Shown here in pieces: positions 40,606 to 48,929 of a stretch of DNA of 64,000 nucleotides. Source of the DNA: UBA6912 sp963792895. Lineage in GTDB: Bacteria; Actinomycetota; Acidimicrobiia; Spongiisociales; UBA5794. Within the stretch, counting starts at the first letter, position 1; every line of letters begins with the position of its first letter. A program made the position numbers and the translations under genes. The notes under the pieces were generated by a model that was given only the letters and a program-made list of their open reading frames with translations, was not told the DNA's origin and ran no database searches. The stretch lies in NCBI GenBank assembly GCA_963792895.1, contig CAWBYA010000006.1:391723-455722 (forward strand), read 5' to 3'.

Positions 40606-41727
40606 GTGCTGATCGGGGTACCCACCGAGATCAAGACCGAGGAGTATCGGGTTGCCATAACCCCCATCGGAGTGAGGGAGCTCACCTCGCGGGGTCACCG
40701 AGTCGTCATCCAGTCGGGCGCAGGCCTCGGGTCGTCGATCCCCAACGAGGAATTCGTCGCCGTCGGTGGCGAGATCGTGGACAGCGCCGCCGAGGTGTTT
40801 GCGACTGCACAACTCATCCTCAAGGTCAAGGAGCCTCAGCTCGAGGAAATCGCGATGCTGCGGGACGACCACACTCTGTTCACGTTCCTCCACCTCGCTG
40901 CGTACCCCGCCCAAGCGCACGGCCTCGTTGGGAGCGGGGCAACGGCCATCGCCTACGAGACCGTCCAACTTCCCTCCGGTGCGTTGCCTCTCCTTGCCCC
41001 CATGAGCGAGATCGCGGGCCGCATGGCGGCACAAGCCGGCGCACACCACTTGGAGCGACCCCAGGGAGGGCGCGGCGTACTCATCGGCGGCGTCGCCGGG
41101 GTGCCGCCGGCGAGGGTCACCGTGCTGGGCGCGGGAAGCGCCGGCACCCACGCGGCGATGGTCGCCTCCGGCATGGGGGCGAACGTCACGATCTTGGACA
41201 TCAACATCGACCGCCTCCGTCATCTCGACGAGTTGCAGGTGGGCCGCATCACGACCGTTCGTTCCTCCGTCTACAGCATCGACGAGTTCGTGCCCCGGTC
41301 CGACCTCGTGATCGGGGCGGTCCTCGTCGCGGGTGCTCGCGCTCCGGTGGTGGTCAACGAGGACCAGGTGAGGGCGATGCGACCCGGCAGCGTCGTCGTC
41401 GACATCTCGATCGACCAGGGCGGGTGCATCGCGACCGCCCGCGAGACATCTCATGCCCAGCCGGTCTACCACCTCGACGGTGTCGTCCACTACGCAGTCG
41501 GCAACATCCCGGGCGCGGTTCCGAACACGTCGACGTACGCACTCACGAACGCAACACTGCCGTACGTCGTTGCACTGGCGGGAGGCCACCACGCTGCCAT
41601 CGCCCGCCACCCGGAACTGCTGCATGGCTACAACGTGATCGGCGGCAAGATGGTGAACTCGGCCGTGGCCGAGAGTCTCGACCTGGAGTACTCGGAACCG
41701 GCGCCGTTGCTCGGCCTGTCCGGCTGA
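40606..41727 (+). CDS. ald: alanine dehydrogenase
   Basis: 373-aa NAD-dependent enzyme interconverting alanine and pyruvate plus ammonia. GTG 40606 follows AAGGGAG at about 8 nt and gives the normal N-terminus VLIGVPTEIKTEEYRVAITP. Catalytic residues are visible: Lys in ILKVKEPQ and His in FTFLHLAAYP. The Rossmann domain is VTVLGAGSAGTHAAMVASGMGANVTILDIN and the family-specific VVVDISIDQGGCIATARETSH and VGNIPGAVPNTSTYAL follow. The length matches the mycobacterial enzyme. Confidence 0.95.
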   Translation: MLIGVPTEIKTEEYRVAITPIGVRELTSRGHRVVIQSGAGLGSSIPNEEFVAVGGEIVDSAAEVFATAQLILKVKEPQLEEIAMLRDDHTLFTFLHLAAYPAQAHGLVGSGATAIAYETVQLPSGALPLLAPMSEIAGRMAAQAGAHHLERPQGGRGVLIGGVAGVPPARVTVLGAGSAGTHAAMVASGMGANVTILDINIDRLRHLDELQVGRITTVRSSVYSIDEFVPRSDLVIGAVLVAGARAPVVVNEDQVRAMRPGSVVVDISIDQGGCIATARETSHAQPVYHLDGVVHYAVGNIPGAVPNTSTYALTNATLPYVVALAGGHHAAIARHPELLHGYNVIGGKMVNSAVAESLDLEYSEPAPLLGLSG

Positions 41728-41733
41728 ACCGGT

Positions 41734-42228
41734 TCACTCGGTGTCGGTGCGCAACACCTTGCGGCCGGCGAGCCGAGCCCACCACAGGACAACGGATCCT
41801 GCGATGAGGACGGCGGTGGCGACGGCCTGATACCAGGTGCTCCAGTTGTACTCGTCGATCGACCAGCTGTACAGGAACGCCAGCGCCGCCATGGTCAGCT
41901 GAAGCGCCCCGGTCGTCACGAAGATCGCCCGGCCGCCCGGGCGGGCGAGGACGAGGATTCCCGAGATCGCCCACGCCAGCAGCACTGCACCCACCCAACG
42001 CAGCCCCCCGAGAAGCTCGGAGGCTTGCGAATCGAGCCCAATCACATCGAAGAAGGTGGCGGGGAAGATGACGAGCGGCAGGGCGAAGAGCAGGTTGATG
42101 AAGATGTACACGACCATCGCGATGTTCAGAGTGGCCGCCGGGTCGCGTTGCGCACGCCGCGGCCGAGCATCTCCCACCGGCGCGTCGGCGGCCTCGAGGG
42201 GAGGAGGGCTCTCCGGCGGCTCGGTCAT
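41734..42228 (-). CDS. small membrane protein (164 aa, about four TM helices)
   Basis: An acidic Pro-rich N-terminus precedes hydrophobic segments MVVYIFINLLFALPLVIF, LGGLRWVGAVLLAWAISGILVLA, IFVTTGALQLTMAALAFLYSW and AVATAVLIAGSVVLWWA. No family is assigned. ATG 42228 overlaps the DUF2017 stop by ATGA, making it the third gene of a clpS-DUF2017 unit, and it converges on ald with a 6-bp gap. Confidence 0.75.
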   Translation of the reverse strand: MTEPPESPPPLEAADAPVGDARPRRAQRDPAATLNIAMVVYIFINLLFALPLVIFPATFFDVIGLDSQASELLGGLRWVGAVLLAWAISGILVLARPGGRAIFVTTGALQLTMAALAFLYSWSIDEYNWSTWYQAVATAVLIAGSVVLWWARLAGRKVLRTDTE

Positions 42229-42701
42229 GTGAGCATCGACGGCGTCTGCATCAGCGCATGGACGAGCTGATCCTGCACCATCCCGAGATACGCAACGATG
42301 GCCTGGTGGGGAGAGTCCGGCAGGTCCGAGAGGTCGTCTGTGTCGAACATCGAGTGTCGGGCGGCGATAGCGAGCCGGGCTGCTCCCACGGCCCGGGCGC
42401 ACGCTTCGGCTTCGTCCTGGCTCACAACGGTTCGACCGTCTGCGAGACGCTCGAGAACGGCCGCAAGCTGCGTCCGGTCGGTCTCCCGAGCGCGTTGAAT
42501 CTCGCCGTGCGACAGCCTGCGGAACTCGTGGTCCTCGGCGTCGTCGGCATAGGCCGTCGGATACAGGCGATCGTGGGCGGGATCGTCTGGAGTGGCGTCG
42601 ACAGAGGCCAGGAATGCCGGAACGGCGTGCAGCACTGCAAGCGCCTGACCGTCGACCCGCCCCTCGATCTCGCCGGACTCCGGGTCGAAATGGAAGCTCA
42701 T
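42225..42701 (-). CDS. DUF2017 family protein
   Basis: 158 aa, ATG 42701 overlapping the clpS stop, with GGAGCGGGG upstream. Acidic helical protein (FHFDPESGEIEG..., LYPTAYADDAEDHEFRRLSHGEIQRARETDRTQLAAVLERL, EAEACARAVGAARLAIAARHSMF). DUF2017 proteins occur next to clpS across actinobacteria, which suggests a link to Clp protease delivery or N-degron handling, but no activity is established. Confidence 0.85.
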   Translation of the reverse strand: MSFHFDPESGEIEGRVDGQALAVLHAVPAFLASVDATPDDPAHDRLYPTAYADDAEDHEFRRLSHGEIQRARETDRTQLAAVLERLADGRTVVSQDEAEACARAVGAARLAIAARHSMFDTDDLSDLPDSPHQAIVAYLGMVQDQLVHALMQTPSMLT

Positions 42702-42985
42702 CCCCGCTCCAGCGTGGCCCACAGGCCGTGATGGTGAAGCCTCGTCACCTCGAGCTCGGCGCGCTCTCTCGGCGCAGACGTGACAATGGCGCGGCCCCGG
42801 TGATGGACGTCGAGCATGAGCTCGGTGGCTCTGGTCTCGTTGTACCCGAACAGCTTGCGAAACACCCACACGACGTAGCTCATGAGGTTGACCGGGTCGT
42901 TCCATACGATCACGTTCCACGTCGGGATCGTGATCGTGTGGTCGAGGGTTGACGTTCCCTCGTAACGCTCCGGTGCTGCGCTCAT
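42698..42985 (-). CDS. clpS: ATP-dependent Clp protease adaptor ClpS
   Basis: 95-aa N-recognin that hands N-end-rule substrates to ClpAP/ClpCP. The conserved core is TWNVIVWNDPVNLMSYVVWVFRKLFGYNETRATELMLDVHHRGRAIV and the C-terminal ERAELEVTRLHHHGLWATLE, with the Asn-Asp-Pro and Met of the binding pocket in place. ATG 42985 lies 6 nt after TACCCT, a leaderless start. Confidence 0.95.
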   Translation of the reverse strand: MSAAPERYEGTSTLDHTITIPTWNVIVWNDPVNLMSYVVWVFRKLFGYNETRATELMLDVHHRGRAIVTSAPRERAELEVTRLHHHGLWATLERG

Positions 42986-42991
42986 GCCCGA

Positions 42992-42997
42992 AGGGTA
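42992..42997 (-). promoter_or_regulatory. -10 box TACCCT of clpS
   Basis: TACCCT on the reverse strand, 6 nt before ATG 42985; drives the clpS-DUF2017-membrane protein unit. Confidence 0.45.
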
Positions 42998-43009
42998 CCG
43001 CGGCAGCGG

Positions 43010-43237
43010 TCAGGGGTCACCCGGACCGGGGGACCGATCGACCGCGGCGAAACGCTGCGAATTGATCCATTCCTCGAAGTCGCGGCGCGAGATGCGCCAC
43101 TCACGGCCGAACTTGACCCCGGGTAGCGAGCCCGCACGCAGCTGGCTCGTGACGACGAACGCAGAAACATCCATGTAGTCGCAGATGTCGGGCACCGACA
43201 GCCACTCCTTGCCGATATCAACCGTGATGCGCTCCAT
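43010..43237 (-). CDS. excisionase/MerR-like helix-turn-helix protein (75 aa)
   Basis: Small winged-helix DNA-binding protein: MERITVDIGKEWLSVPDICDYMDVSAFVVTSQLRAGSLPGVKFGREWRISRRDFEEWINSQRF is the 'helix-turn-helix domain, excisionase-type' pattern (WLSV.DI..Y..VS...V......G.LP..K.GR.WRI...D...WI). No phage genes are adjacent, so it is more likely a small transcription factor. ATG 43237 is fixed by TTGTAA-N17-TACGCT six nt upstream. Confidence 0.82.
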   Translation of the reverse strand: MERITVDIGKEWLSVPDICDYMDVSAFVVTSQLRAGSLPGVKFGREWRISRRDFEEWINSQRFAAVDRSPGPGDP

Positions 43238-43243
43238 CCGCCA

Positions 43244-43272
43244 AGCGTATGGAATCGAACGAGCGCTTACAA
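43244..43272 (-). promoter_or_regulatory. promoter TTGTAA-N17-TACGCT, leaderless
   Basis: Reverse strand: TTGTAA (43267-43272), a 17-nt spacer and TACGCT (43244-43249), then 6 nt to ATG 43237. Confidence 0.65.
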
Positions 43273-43449
43273 GGGCGTCGATGGGCGGCGGATGGAGAGG
43301 CCAGTTGCGGCTCACAGCTCCAGCCCATAGGCTGCGTCCTGGATTCGTGCGGGCGGATCGCCGCGCTGCGGCGTGCACGGGCTTCCATGGAGGGTCGTCC
43401 CAGTGGCGGCCCTCCGGCGCGTTCCGGCCCGACCGGCGATACTGCGGCG

Positions 43450-44049
43450 ATGCGCAACAACGACATCACCATTGGCATCTTCCTCTTCGACGATGCGGAG
43501 GAGCTCGATTGGGTCGGGCCGTGGGAGGTGCTCCGCAGCTGGCAGCTGGCACATCCCGAGGACGGAGCCTCCGTCATCACGCTTGCAGAGACCGAAGGCG
43601 TCATCGCGTGCGCCAAAGGGATGCTCGTGCTCCCCGACCACACTTGGGACACGGCGCCACCGCTGGACGTCCTCGTCTACCCCGGAGGACGGGGAACGCG
43701 TCCCCAGATCGGGGATACAACCATCGGACGCTGGGTCAAGGAGCTTGCCGCCGCCGGCACGCTGATGACGAGCGTGTGCACCGGCTCTCTCGTGTTCGCC
43801 GACAACGGGCTTCTCGACGATGGACCGGCTACGACGCACTGGGAGGCGCTCGACCTGCTCGACCGGCTCGGGTCAACATCGAGGTCCGGCCGCACGACCG
43901 GTTCGTCGATCAGAGGCGATGTCATCACGGCGTCAGGGGTGTCGGCCGGCATCGACATGGCCCTGCACCTCGTCGCGCGGCTGCACTCCGTCGAACGGGC
44001 CCGCGAGGTCCGCCGCTACATCCAGTACGACCCGGCGCCGCCGGTCTGA
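43450..44049 (+). CDS. DJ-1/PfpI-family protein, short internal out-of-frame stretch
   Basis: 199 aa as read. DJ-1/PfpI fold: ITIGIFLFDDAEELDWVGPWEVL, LDVLVYPGGRGTRP, LMTSVCTGSLVFADNGLLDD (nucleophile elbow with Cys) and VITASGVSAGIDMALHLVARL. This is the GATase1-like branch near isonitrile hydratase or AraC-type sensors. Between about 43870 and 43915 the frame reads TSRSGRTTGSSI, while the shifted frame gives VNIEVRPHDRFVDQ, the expected strand; one base is missing at the first point and one is extra at the second. The gene therefore looks intact but for two compensating indels. GATACT lies 6 nt before ATG 43450. Confidence 0.78.
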   Translation: MRNNDITIGIFLFDDAEELDWVGPWEVLRSWQLAHPEDGASVITLAETEGVIACAKGMLVLPDHTWDTAPPLDVLVYPGGRGTRPQIGDTTIGRWVKELAAAGTLMTSVCTGSLVFADNGLLDDGPATTHWEALDLLDRLGSTSRSGRTTGSSIRGDVITASGVSAGIDMALHLVARLHSVERAREVRRYIQYDPAPPV

Positions 44050-44067
44050 GCGGCCCGCTCGGGTGGA

Positions 44068-44504
44068 TCAGGCGGCTGCGTTGGCAGCTGCGCGGCGCGC
44101 CAATTCGACTTCACGAGTCGGACGGCTGAGGACGAACCACACGCCGACGACGCCGAGGCTCACGACCGCGGCTCCTCACCCACGGGTTGTCGAGCGCAAA
44201 GAGCGTCGACAGCGTCACCGCGGTGATGATGGACATCACCGCGACGACCTTGATCTTGCGGGGAATACCGAGGCCTTCTTTGTAGTCGGTGAGCTGCTTG
44301 CCGAAGTACTTGTTCGCCGAGCATCCAGCGGTGCATCCGTTCGCTCGACATCGAGAAGAACCACAGTGCGATGAGAAGGTTCATCGTGCCCGGCAGGCCC
44401 GGCACGAACTGCCCGGCGATGCCAAGGCCGAGGAACACGAAGCCGATGGCGCCATACAGAATGCGTACAGCGCGGGAACGGGCGAGATGAACCTCTTGAG
44501 CCAC
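44068..44504 (-). CDS. DUF454 (YbaN) family membrane protein, frameshifted twice
   Basis: Reading three frames in order restores a normal YbaN protein: from GTG 44504, RILYGAIGFVFLGLGIAGQFVPGLPGTMNLLIALWFFSMSSERMHRWML; then (break near 44318) NKYFGKQLTDYKEGLGIPRKIKVVAVMSIITAVTLSTLFALDNPWVR; then (break near 44180) VVSLGVVGVWFVLSRPTREVE to a stop at 44068. It has three to four TM helices; its function is unknown. TAAGCT lies 6 nt before the start. Without the two indels it would be about 146 aa. Confidence 0.75.
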
Positions 44505-44510
44505 GGGGCG

Positions 44511-44516
44511 AGCTTA
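44511..44516 (-). promoter_or_regulatory. -10 box TAAGCT of the DUF454 gene
   Basis: TAAGCT on the reverse strand, 6 nt before GTG 44504; leaderless with a GTG start. Confidence 0.45.
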
Positions 44517-44599
44517 CCGACTCTGGAGACCAAGGCCGCTGGGAACCGGGATCGCCCACTCCGGCGTCCCAATGAGTGAGAACAGTCAGAGGAGGCATC

Positions 44600-45346
44600 G
44601 TGGGAAAGGCTCGTATCGCAACGCTGGCCGCAGGTGTGATCCTGCTGCTCACCGCATGCGGTGCTGCGACGCAGGATGCGTCGCCCGGCGCCGCAGCTCA
44701 GGAAGGAAGCGCGTCGGCAATGACCGGAATCAGCGTGTCGGGGCGAGGCGAGGTCATCGGCACACCGGACACCCTCAGCGTCACCATCGGCATCTCGGTC
44801 GGCAAACCAACCGTCAGTGAGGCCGTCGACGTGGCCGCTCGTCGCGCCACCGACCTCATCGCCTCGTTGCAGGGTCTGGGCGTAGCCGAGGAAGACGTGC
44901 AGACCAGCAACTACTCGATCTACCCCGAATACGACTACAGCGACAACCAGGCACCGCGGATCACCGGCTACCGGGTGGACAACACCCTGAACGTCAAGAT
45001 CCGCGACCTCGACCGCGCCGGCGAAGTGCTCGATGCCGCAACGGCTGCAGCAGGCGACGAAGTGCGCGTCAACGGCGTTTCCTTCGCGCTCGAGGACAAC
45101 GAAACGCTCCTTGTCGATGCCCGCGCGGCGGCATGGGCCGACGCCAAGGCCAAGGCAGAGCAACTCGCCGAACTCGCCGGCGTATCGCTCGGCGCACCGA
45201 TCACCATTTCTGAGTCGGTCGGCAACTATCCCATCCCGCTGTACGCCAGAGCCGAAGCGGCTGGGGCCGACCTGGCGACACCGATCCAACCGGGGCAACA
45301 GTCGGTGACGGTCGACCTCAGCGTGACCTTCGGGATCGGCTCGTGA
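44600..45346 (+). CDS. SIMPL-domain lipoprotein
   Basis: 248 aa from GTG 44600, AGGAGG 5 nt upstream. Lipoprotein signal VGKARIATLAAGVILLLTACG (Cys20), then the SIMPL/DUF541 domain: ISVSGRGEVIGTPDTLSVTIGISVGKPTVSEAVDVAARRATDLIASLQGLGVAEEDVQTSNYSIYPEYDY...GYRVDNTLNVKIRDLDRAGEVLDAATAAAGDEVRVNGVSFALED...ARAAAWADAKAKAEQLAELAGVSLGAPITISE. The domain forms envelope-associated oligomers in other bacteria; the role here is unknown. Confidence 0.9.
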   Translation: MGKARIATLAAGVILLLTACGAATQDASPGAAAQEGSASAMTGISVSGRGEVIGTPDTLSVTIGISVGKPTVSEAVDVAARRATDLIASLQGLGVAEEDVQTSNYSIYPEYDYSDNQAPRITGYRVDNTLNVKIRDLDRAGEVLDAATAAAGDEVRVNGVSFALEDNETLLVDARAAAWADAKAKAEQLAELAGVSLGAPITISESVGNYPIPLYARAEAAGADLATPIQPGQQSVTVDLSVTFGIGS

Positions 45347-45356
45347 GCGTCTCCGG

Positions 45357-45533
45357 GTGACGGACGTCCTGCTGCCTCGAACCGACGCAGGAGTGTTGGC
45401 TCAGGTCGCCGCCGTCACGCTCATCGTGGCGGCGGCGACCTAGCTGACTCGTCGCCGCCCGGAGCTGCGACTGGTGGTCGTCGGGTTCGGTCAGGTGGCC
45501 TACGGCGTCATGGGGGTTCGTGCGCTCCACTGA
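45357..45533 (+). pseudogene. small membrane-protein ORF interrupted by an in-frame TAG
   Basis: From GTG 45357 the frame reads VTDVLLPRTDAGVLAQVAAVTLIVAAAT, TAG at 45441-45443, then LTRRRPELRLVVVGFGQVAYGVMGVRALH and TGA. Joined, it is a 58-residue two-helix membrane protein with a conserved-looking middle. The 284-bp gap contains nothing else clear. TAG could be a mutation or a miscalled TGG/CAG. Confidence 0.4.
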
Positions 45534-45630
45534 TCGCACTTCGACGACGCCACCTTCCCCGGCCCTGAAGGCGCGCCGCACCACCATCTTGCCGCGCCGG
45601 TACGATCGGCTCACCGATGCCCAGTCCTCG

Positions 45631-45993
45631 ATGAGCACCCACCGCAACCCCTATATCTACATCTCGGGCGTGTTTGCAGCAGCGTGGGTTCTTGCTGCCT
45701 GGTCACGCCCAGAGGCAGACTTCGTGTTCTTTCCAATCCTCGTGGCCGCGTCTTTTCCAGTGAGCTATCGGCTGGCCTTGGGACCGGTGCCTGCTGCGGT
45801 CGCAGCGGGAGCCGCACTCGGCGGGATCGCCAACGTGATCGTCGTGTCGCTCTTCCTCGCCCTCGCCGGCGTGCTGGGTCCGCCGATCCTCCTGCCACCG
45901 TTGGGCGCCGTTGGCCAAGCGACCATCCTCGGTGTAGCCGGAGCCGCGCTGGGGTACGTGGCATCAGCGGCCCGCGGGCGCGCCGCACCCTGA
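45631..45993 (+). CDS. small membrane protein (120 aa)
   Basis: MSTHRNPYIYISGVFAAAWVLAAW... with four hydrophobic segments (ISGVFAAAWVLAAW, FVFFPILVAASFPVSYRLAL, VAAGAALGGIANVIVVSLFLALAGVL, GAVGQATILGVAGAALGYVASA). ATG 45631 is the first good Met. No family is recognised. It ends 5 bp before the convergent MFS gene. Confidence 0.65.
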   Translation: MSTHRNPYIYISGVFAAAWVLAAWSRPEADFVFFPILVAASFPVSYRLALGPVPAAVAAGAALGGIANVIVVSLFLALAGVLGPPILLPPLGAVGQATILGVAGAALGYVASAARGRAAP

Positions 45994-45998
45994 CCGGG

Positions 45999-47243
45999 TC
46001 AGCCTCGTACGGCCCACAGAGTCGTGCGATCCCACACCATGAACAGCGCGCTGAGCGAAGCGACTGCGAGGGCGACGGCCACAAAGCTCGTGGAGTACCC
46101 GGCCGTCTCGATCAGCACCCCTACAACAGGAGCCCCGACCAGCGTGACGGCGTCGAACAGCCCGGAGAACACAGCAAACGCCGTACCTCGCTCCTCGTGA
46201 CTCGCCCGGTTGGCCAGCATCGCAGACAGGACCGGAAACATCAGACCGTGGCCGAAGCCGCCGAGCGCACCAGCTACCACGATCCCGGCCGGGCTCCGCA
46301 GCGATGCGAGCACGAGGAACTGGACGACGAGGGCAGCGGCGGAGGGCGCCAGGACTCGGTGCGCTCTCGCTCGGTCGACGCTCCGGCTCGCAACCAGCCG
46401 AACCGTGATGGCCGTACCTGCGTACACCCCGAAGTAGAGCCCAACCGAACCGATGCCGGTGGCGTCGACGAATGTCCGGAAGAACGTGAAGGGGATGGTG
46501 AGCGCGAGGGCAAACGCGAGCGTGATGAGCCACACGGGACCGAGGTCGCGCTGGAACACCACCGCTGCGAAGCCCCTGTGGCGATCGCGGTTGGGGTCAA
46601 CGGCTGCGATCGACGGCAACCGCCACGCCACGGCCCACGACACGAGCGCCAGGCCGGCGGCGATGGCGAAGACCTCGTCGAAGCTCCCTGCCTCGATCAC
46701 GAGATCGCCGAGGACGGAGCCGAGCCCGATGGGAAGCAGCCCGGAGATCCCGAAGATCGCCAACCCTTGCGCACGCCGGCTCACCGGGACGATGTCCGCC
46801 GTGAAGGCGAGCAGGGTCGTGAAGAGCGTGATCTCCACCGATGCGTGGACTGCCCGCACCACGAACACCGCGGCGCCGAACGTCTCGAGCGGGATGTAGG
46901 CGGCGCTCGACGCGGCGAGAAGCAGGCCCCCGCCGAGCAGCACACGGCGGCGCCCCCACTGGTCGATGATCCTTCCCATCGCGGGCCGCAGCGCAAGCGC
47001 TACCACAGCGCCTACCGAGTAGACCAGACCGATCCGCGATTCGGTGGCGCCCAGGTCTTGCAGGTAGCCGGGGAGATGCACCATGACGGCGAAAGAGACC
47101 TCCTGGAAGAACCCAACGAACCAGAGGGTCACGAAAGCGACCGTGAAGAGGGGCTCGACCGGAGCGCCTTCGTCCGGCGTCGATCGCCTTCTCGAGACGA
47201 AGCCGGATCCCAGGGGGACCGGGCGATACCGCCCCAACCTCAT
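45999..47243 (-). CDS. major facilitator superfamily transporter
   Basis: 414-aa, about 12 TM helices. The loop 2-3 motif is RPAMGRIIDQWGRRRVLLGGGLLLAASSAAYI, close to the MFS signature G..aDr.GRr. The C-terminal half has ARAHRVLAPSAAALVVQFLVLASL and GFGHGLMFPVLSAMLANRASHEERGTAFAVFSGLFDAVTLVGAPVVGVLIETAGY, typical of drug/sugar efflux members. The substrate is unknown. ATG 47243 overlaps the SRAP stop by ATGA. Confidence 0.87.
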   Translation of the reverse strand: MRLGRYRPVPLGSGFVSRRRSTPDEGAPVEPLFTVAFVTLWFVGFFQEVSFAVMVHLPGYLQDLGATESRIGLVYSVGAVVALALRPAMGRIIDQWGRRRVLLGGGLLLAASSAAYIPLETFGAAVFVVRAVHASVEITLFTTLLAFTADIVPVSRRAQGLAIFGISGLLPIGLGSVLGDLVIEAGSFDEVFAIAAGLALVSWAVAWRLPSIAAVDPNRDRHRGFAAVVFQRDLGPVWLITLAFALALTIPFTFFRTFVDATGIGSVGLYFGVYAGTAITVRLVASRSVDRARAHRVLAPSAAALVVQFLVLASLRSPAGIVVAGALGGFGHGLMFPVLSAMLANRASHEERGTAFAVFSGLFDAVTLVGAPVVGVLIETAGYSTSFVAVALAVASLSALFMVWDRTTLWAVRG

Positions 47244-47934
47244 TGGTCGGCGGCAGGAGTTTCGAGCGGGGTGATGCACTCGGGCAGGTTGTTCGCCACC
47301 TTGTTCACCAAGGTCGACACAGGGTGAAGGGCGATCTCGGCCGAGGGAGCCGGCACGAGCAGCGCGCCCAGTGCTCCGGCGTCCGCGAACTCGGCGATCC
47401 AGCCACGTCTCCCACACCTCACGGCGCAAGCACCACCGGCATCCGGTCGTGGATCGGCGCGAGAACCTCGTTGGGCTCCGTGGTGATGATGGTGCACGTC
47501 GCAACCCGCTCATCCGTCTCGGGGTCCTTCCATCTCGCCCAGAGGCCGGCGAGCGCCATCGGCCGGGAATCAGCGCGGTAGATGTAGTGCGGCAACTTGC
47601 CTTTCGGCTTCACCTGCCATTCGTAGAAGCCGTCGGCAGGCACGATGCAGCGCTTCGTCGCAAACGACTCGCGGAAGGCAGGCTTGCCGGCAACGGTCTC
47701 GGCCCTGGCATTGATGTTGCGGGCTGCGATCTTGCGATCCTTCGCCCACCACGGGATCAGTCCCCAGCGGAAAGAGCCGAGGAGCCGCTCCCCTTCGTGT
47801 TCGGCGACGGCGTACACCGCATCAGTCGGGGCGACGTTGTAGGACTTGGGCAGCACCTCGGCCACCGTGCGGTCGACGCGGAACACGTCGGCGTACACCT
47901 CGGGCTCTGCTGCCTGGACGAAGCGGCCACACAT
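47240..47934 (-). CDS. SRAP-domain protein (YedK/HMCES), frameshifted near the C-terminus
   Basis: Protein that caps abasic sites in single-stranded DNA through Cys2 (MCGRFVQA). Also visible: YNVAPTDAVYAV, LGSFRWGLIPWWAKDRKIAARNINARAETVAGKPAFRESFATKRCIVPADGFYEWQ with the catalytic Asn, Glu and His region, and GLWARWKDPETDERVATCTIITTEPNEVLAPIHDRMPVVLA. The frame then breaks near 47420; EVWETWLD follows in a second frame, and EFADAGALGALLVPAPSAEIALHPVSTLVNKVANNLPECITPL in a third (second break near 47396). The joined protein has the normal C-terminus. The ribosome site GGGAG precedes ATG 47934. Confidence 0.85.
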
Positions 47935-48008
47935 GTCGCCATTCTCCCACCCGAGTCGGACCGGGCGCGACGCTCAACGCTCCCGGCACGAGTACCGTCT
48001 CTTCCTGA

Positions 48009-48929
48009 ATGGTGGCTCCCGCAATCGTGTTCGAATCCGTGCATCGCCGCTTCGGCGACGTGCCTGCCGTGTCGAGCCTCACGATGGAGGTGCCGGTGGG
48101 ATCGATCACCGTGCTCTTGGGACCGAACGGCGCAGGCAAGACCACCACGGTCCGGCTCACCACAGGGGCGCTTCGCGCCGACAGCGGCGACGTGAGGGTG
48201 CATGGACTCGACCCGGTTTCCAACGGCGAGGCGGTGCGGAAACGGTGCGGCGTGGTGCCGCCGAAGCCCGCGATGTACGACAGGCTCAGCGGTTGGCAGA
48301 ACCTTGCATTTGCGGCCGATCTGTATGCGATCGATCACACCCGCATCGAGGCTTCGGCAGCGCGCTTCGGGATCGACCATGCGCTCGACCAGACCGTGGG
48401 CGGGTATTCGACAGGCATGCGGACCCGGCTCGCCCTCGCCCGAGCGTTCCTCCACGATCCTGATGTGCTGTTGCTCGACGAGCCGACCGCGGGCCTCGAT
48501 CCGGAATCGGCGCGCGACGTCCTCACCCTCATTACCGAGCTGGCCTCGACCGGTCGCTCCATCTTGATGTGCACCCACCTGCTCCACGAAGCCGAAGGTA
48601 TCGCGGACCAGGTCGCCCTCATGGTTGGCGGCTCGGTACGGGCGATCGGCCACCCGCGCACGCTCGCCGACCGCTACCTGGAACGACCGCTGGTGCTGAT
48701 CGACGCCGAGGACCGGTCCGTCTTGCACGACGTCGCGGAGCGGCCGGGCGTGCGGAATGCCCGATGGAACGGTGCCCTCGAAGTGGAGCTGGAGAGCTTC
48801 GGGGTGCTGCCGGACATCGTGTCCGCCCTTGTTGCCGAAGGCGCCAGAATCACCCGGGTCGAGCCTCAGGCGGCGAGCCTGTCGGACCTGTACTTCGAGA
48901 TGCAGCGCGTGCACGGGAGCGACACATGA
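48009..48929 (+). CDS. ABC-2 exporter ATP-binding protein
   Basis: 306 aa. Walker A LLGPNGAGKTTTVRLTTGAL, Q-loop CGVVPPKPAMYDRLSGWQNLAF, a slightly degenerate signature VGGYSTGMRTRLALARAFLHDP, Walker B LLLDEPTAGLDP and switch His MCTHLLHEAE. The C-terminal region (LYFEMQRVHG end) is typical of exporters that pair with a separate permease, here the next gene by ATGA. The substrate (lipid, peptide or drug) is unknown. Confidence 0.9.
   Translation: MVAPAIVFESVHRRFGDVPAVSSLTMEVPVGSITVLLGPNGAGKTTTVRLTTGALRADSGDVRVHGLDPVSNGEAVRKRCGVVPPKPAMYDRLSGWQNLAFAADLYAIDHTRIEASAARFGIDHALDQTVGGYSTGMRTRLALARAFLHDPDVLLLDEPTAGLDPESARDVLTLITELASTGRSILMCTHLLHEAEGIADQVALMVGGSVRAIGHPRTLADRYLERPLVLIDAEDRSVLHDVAERPGVRNARWNGALEVELESFGVLPDIVSALVAEGARITRVEPQAASLSDLYFEMQRVHGSDT

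Noticed and set aside
43010..43237. Phage excisionase
   Set aside because: The HTH is of the excisionase type but no integrase or phage genes are adjacent; a small regulator is more likely.
45441..45443. Pyrrolysine at the in-frame TAG
   Set aside because: No pyl genes, and the host protein is a tiny membrane peptide; mutation or error is simpler.
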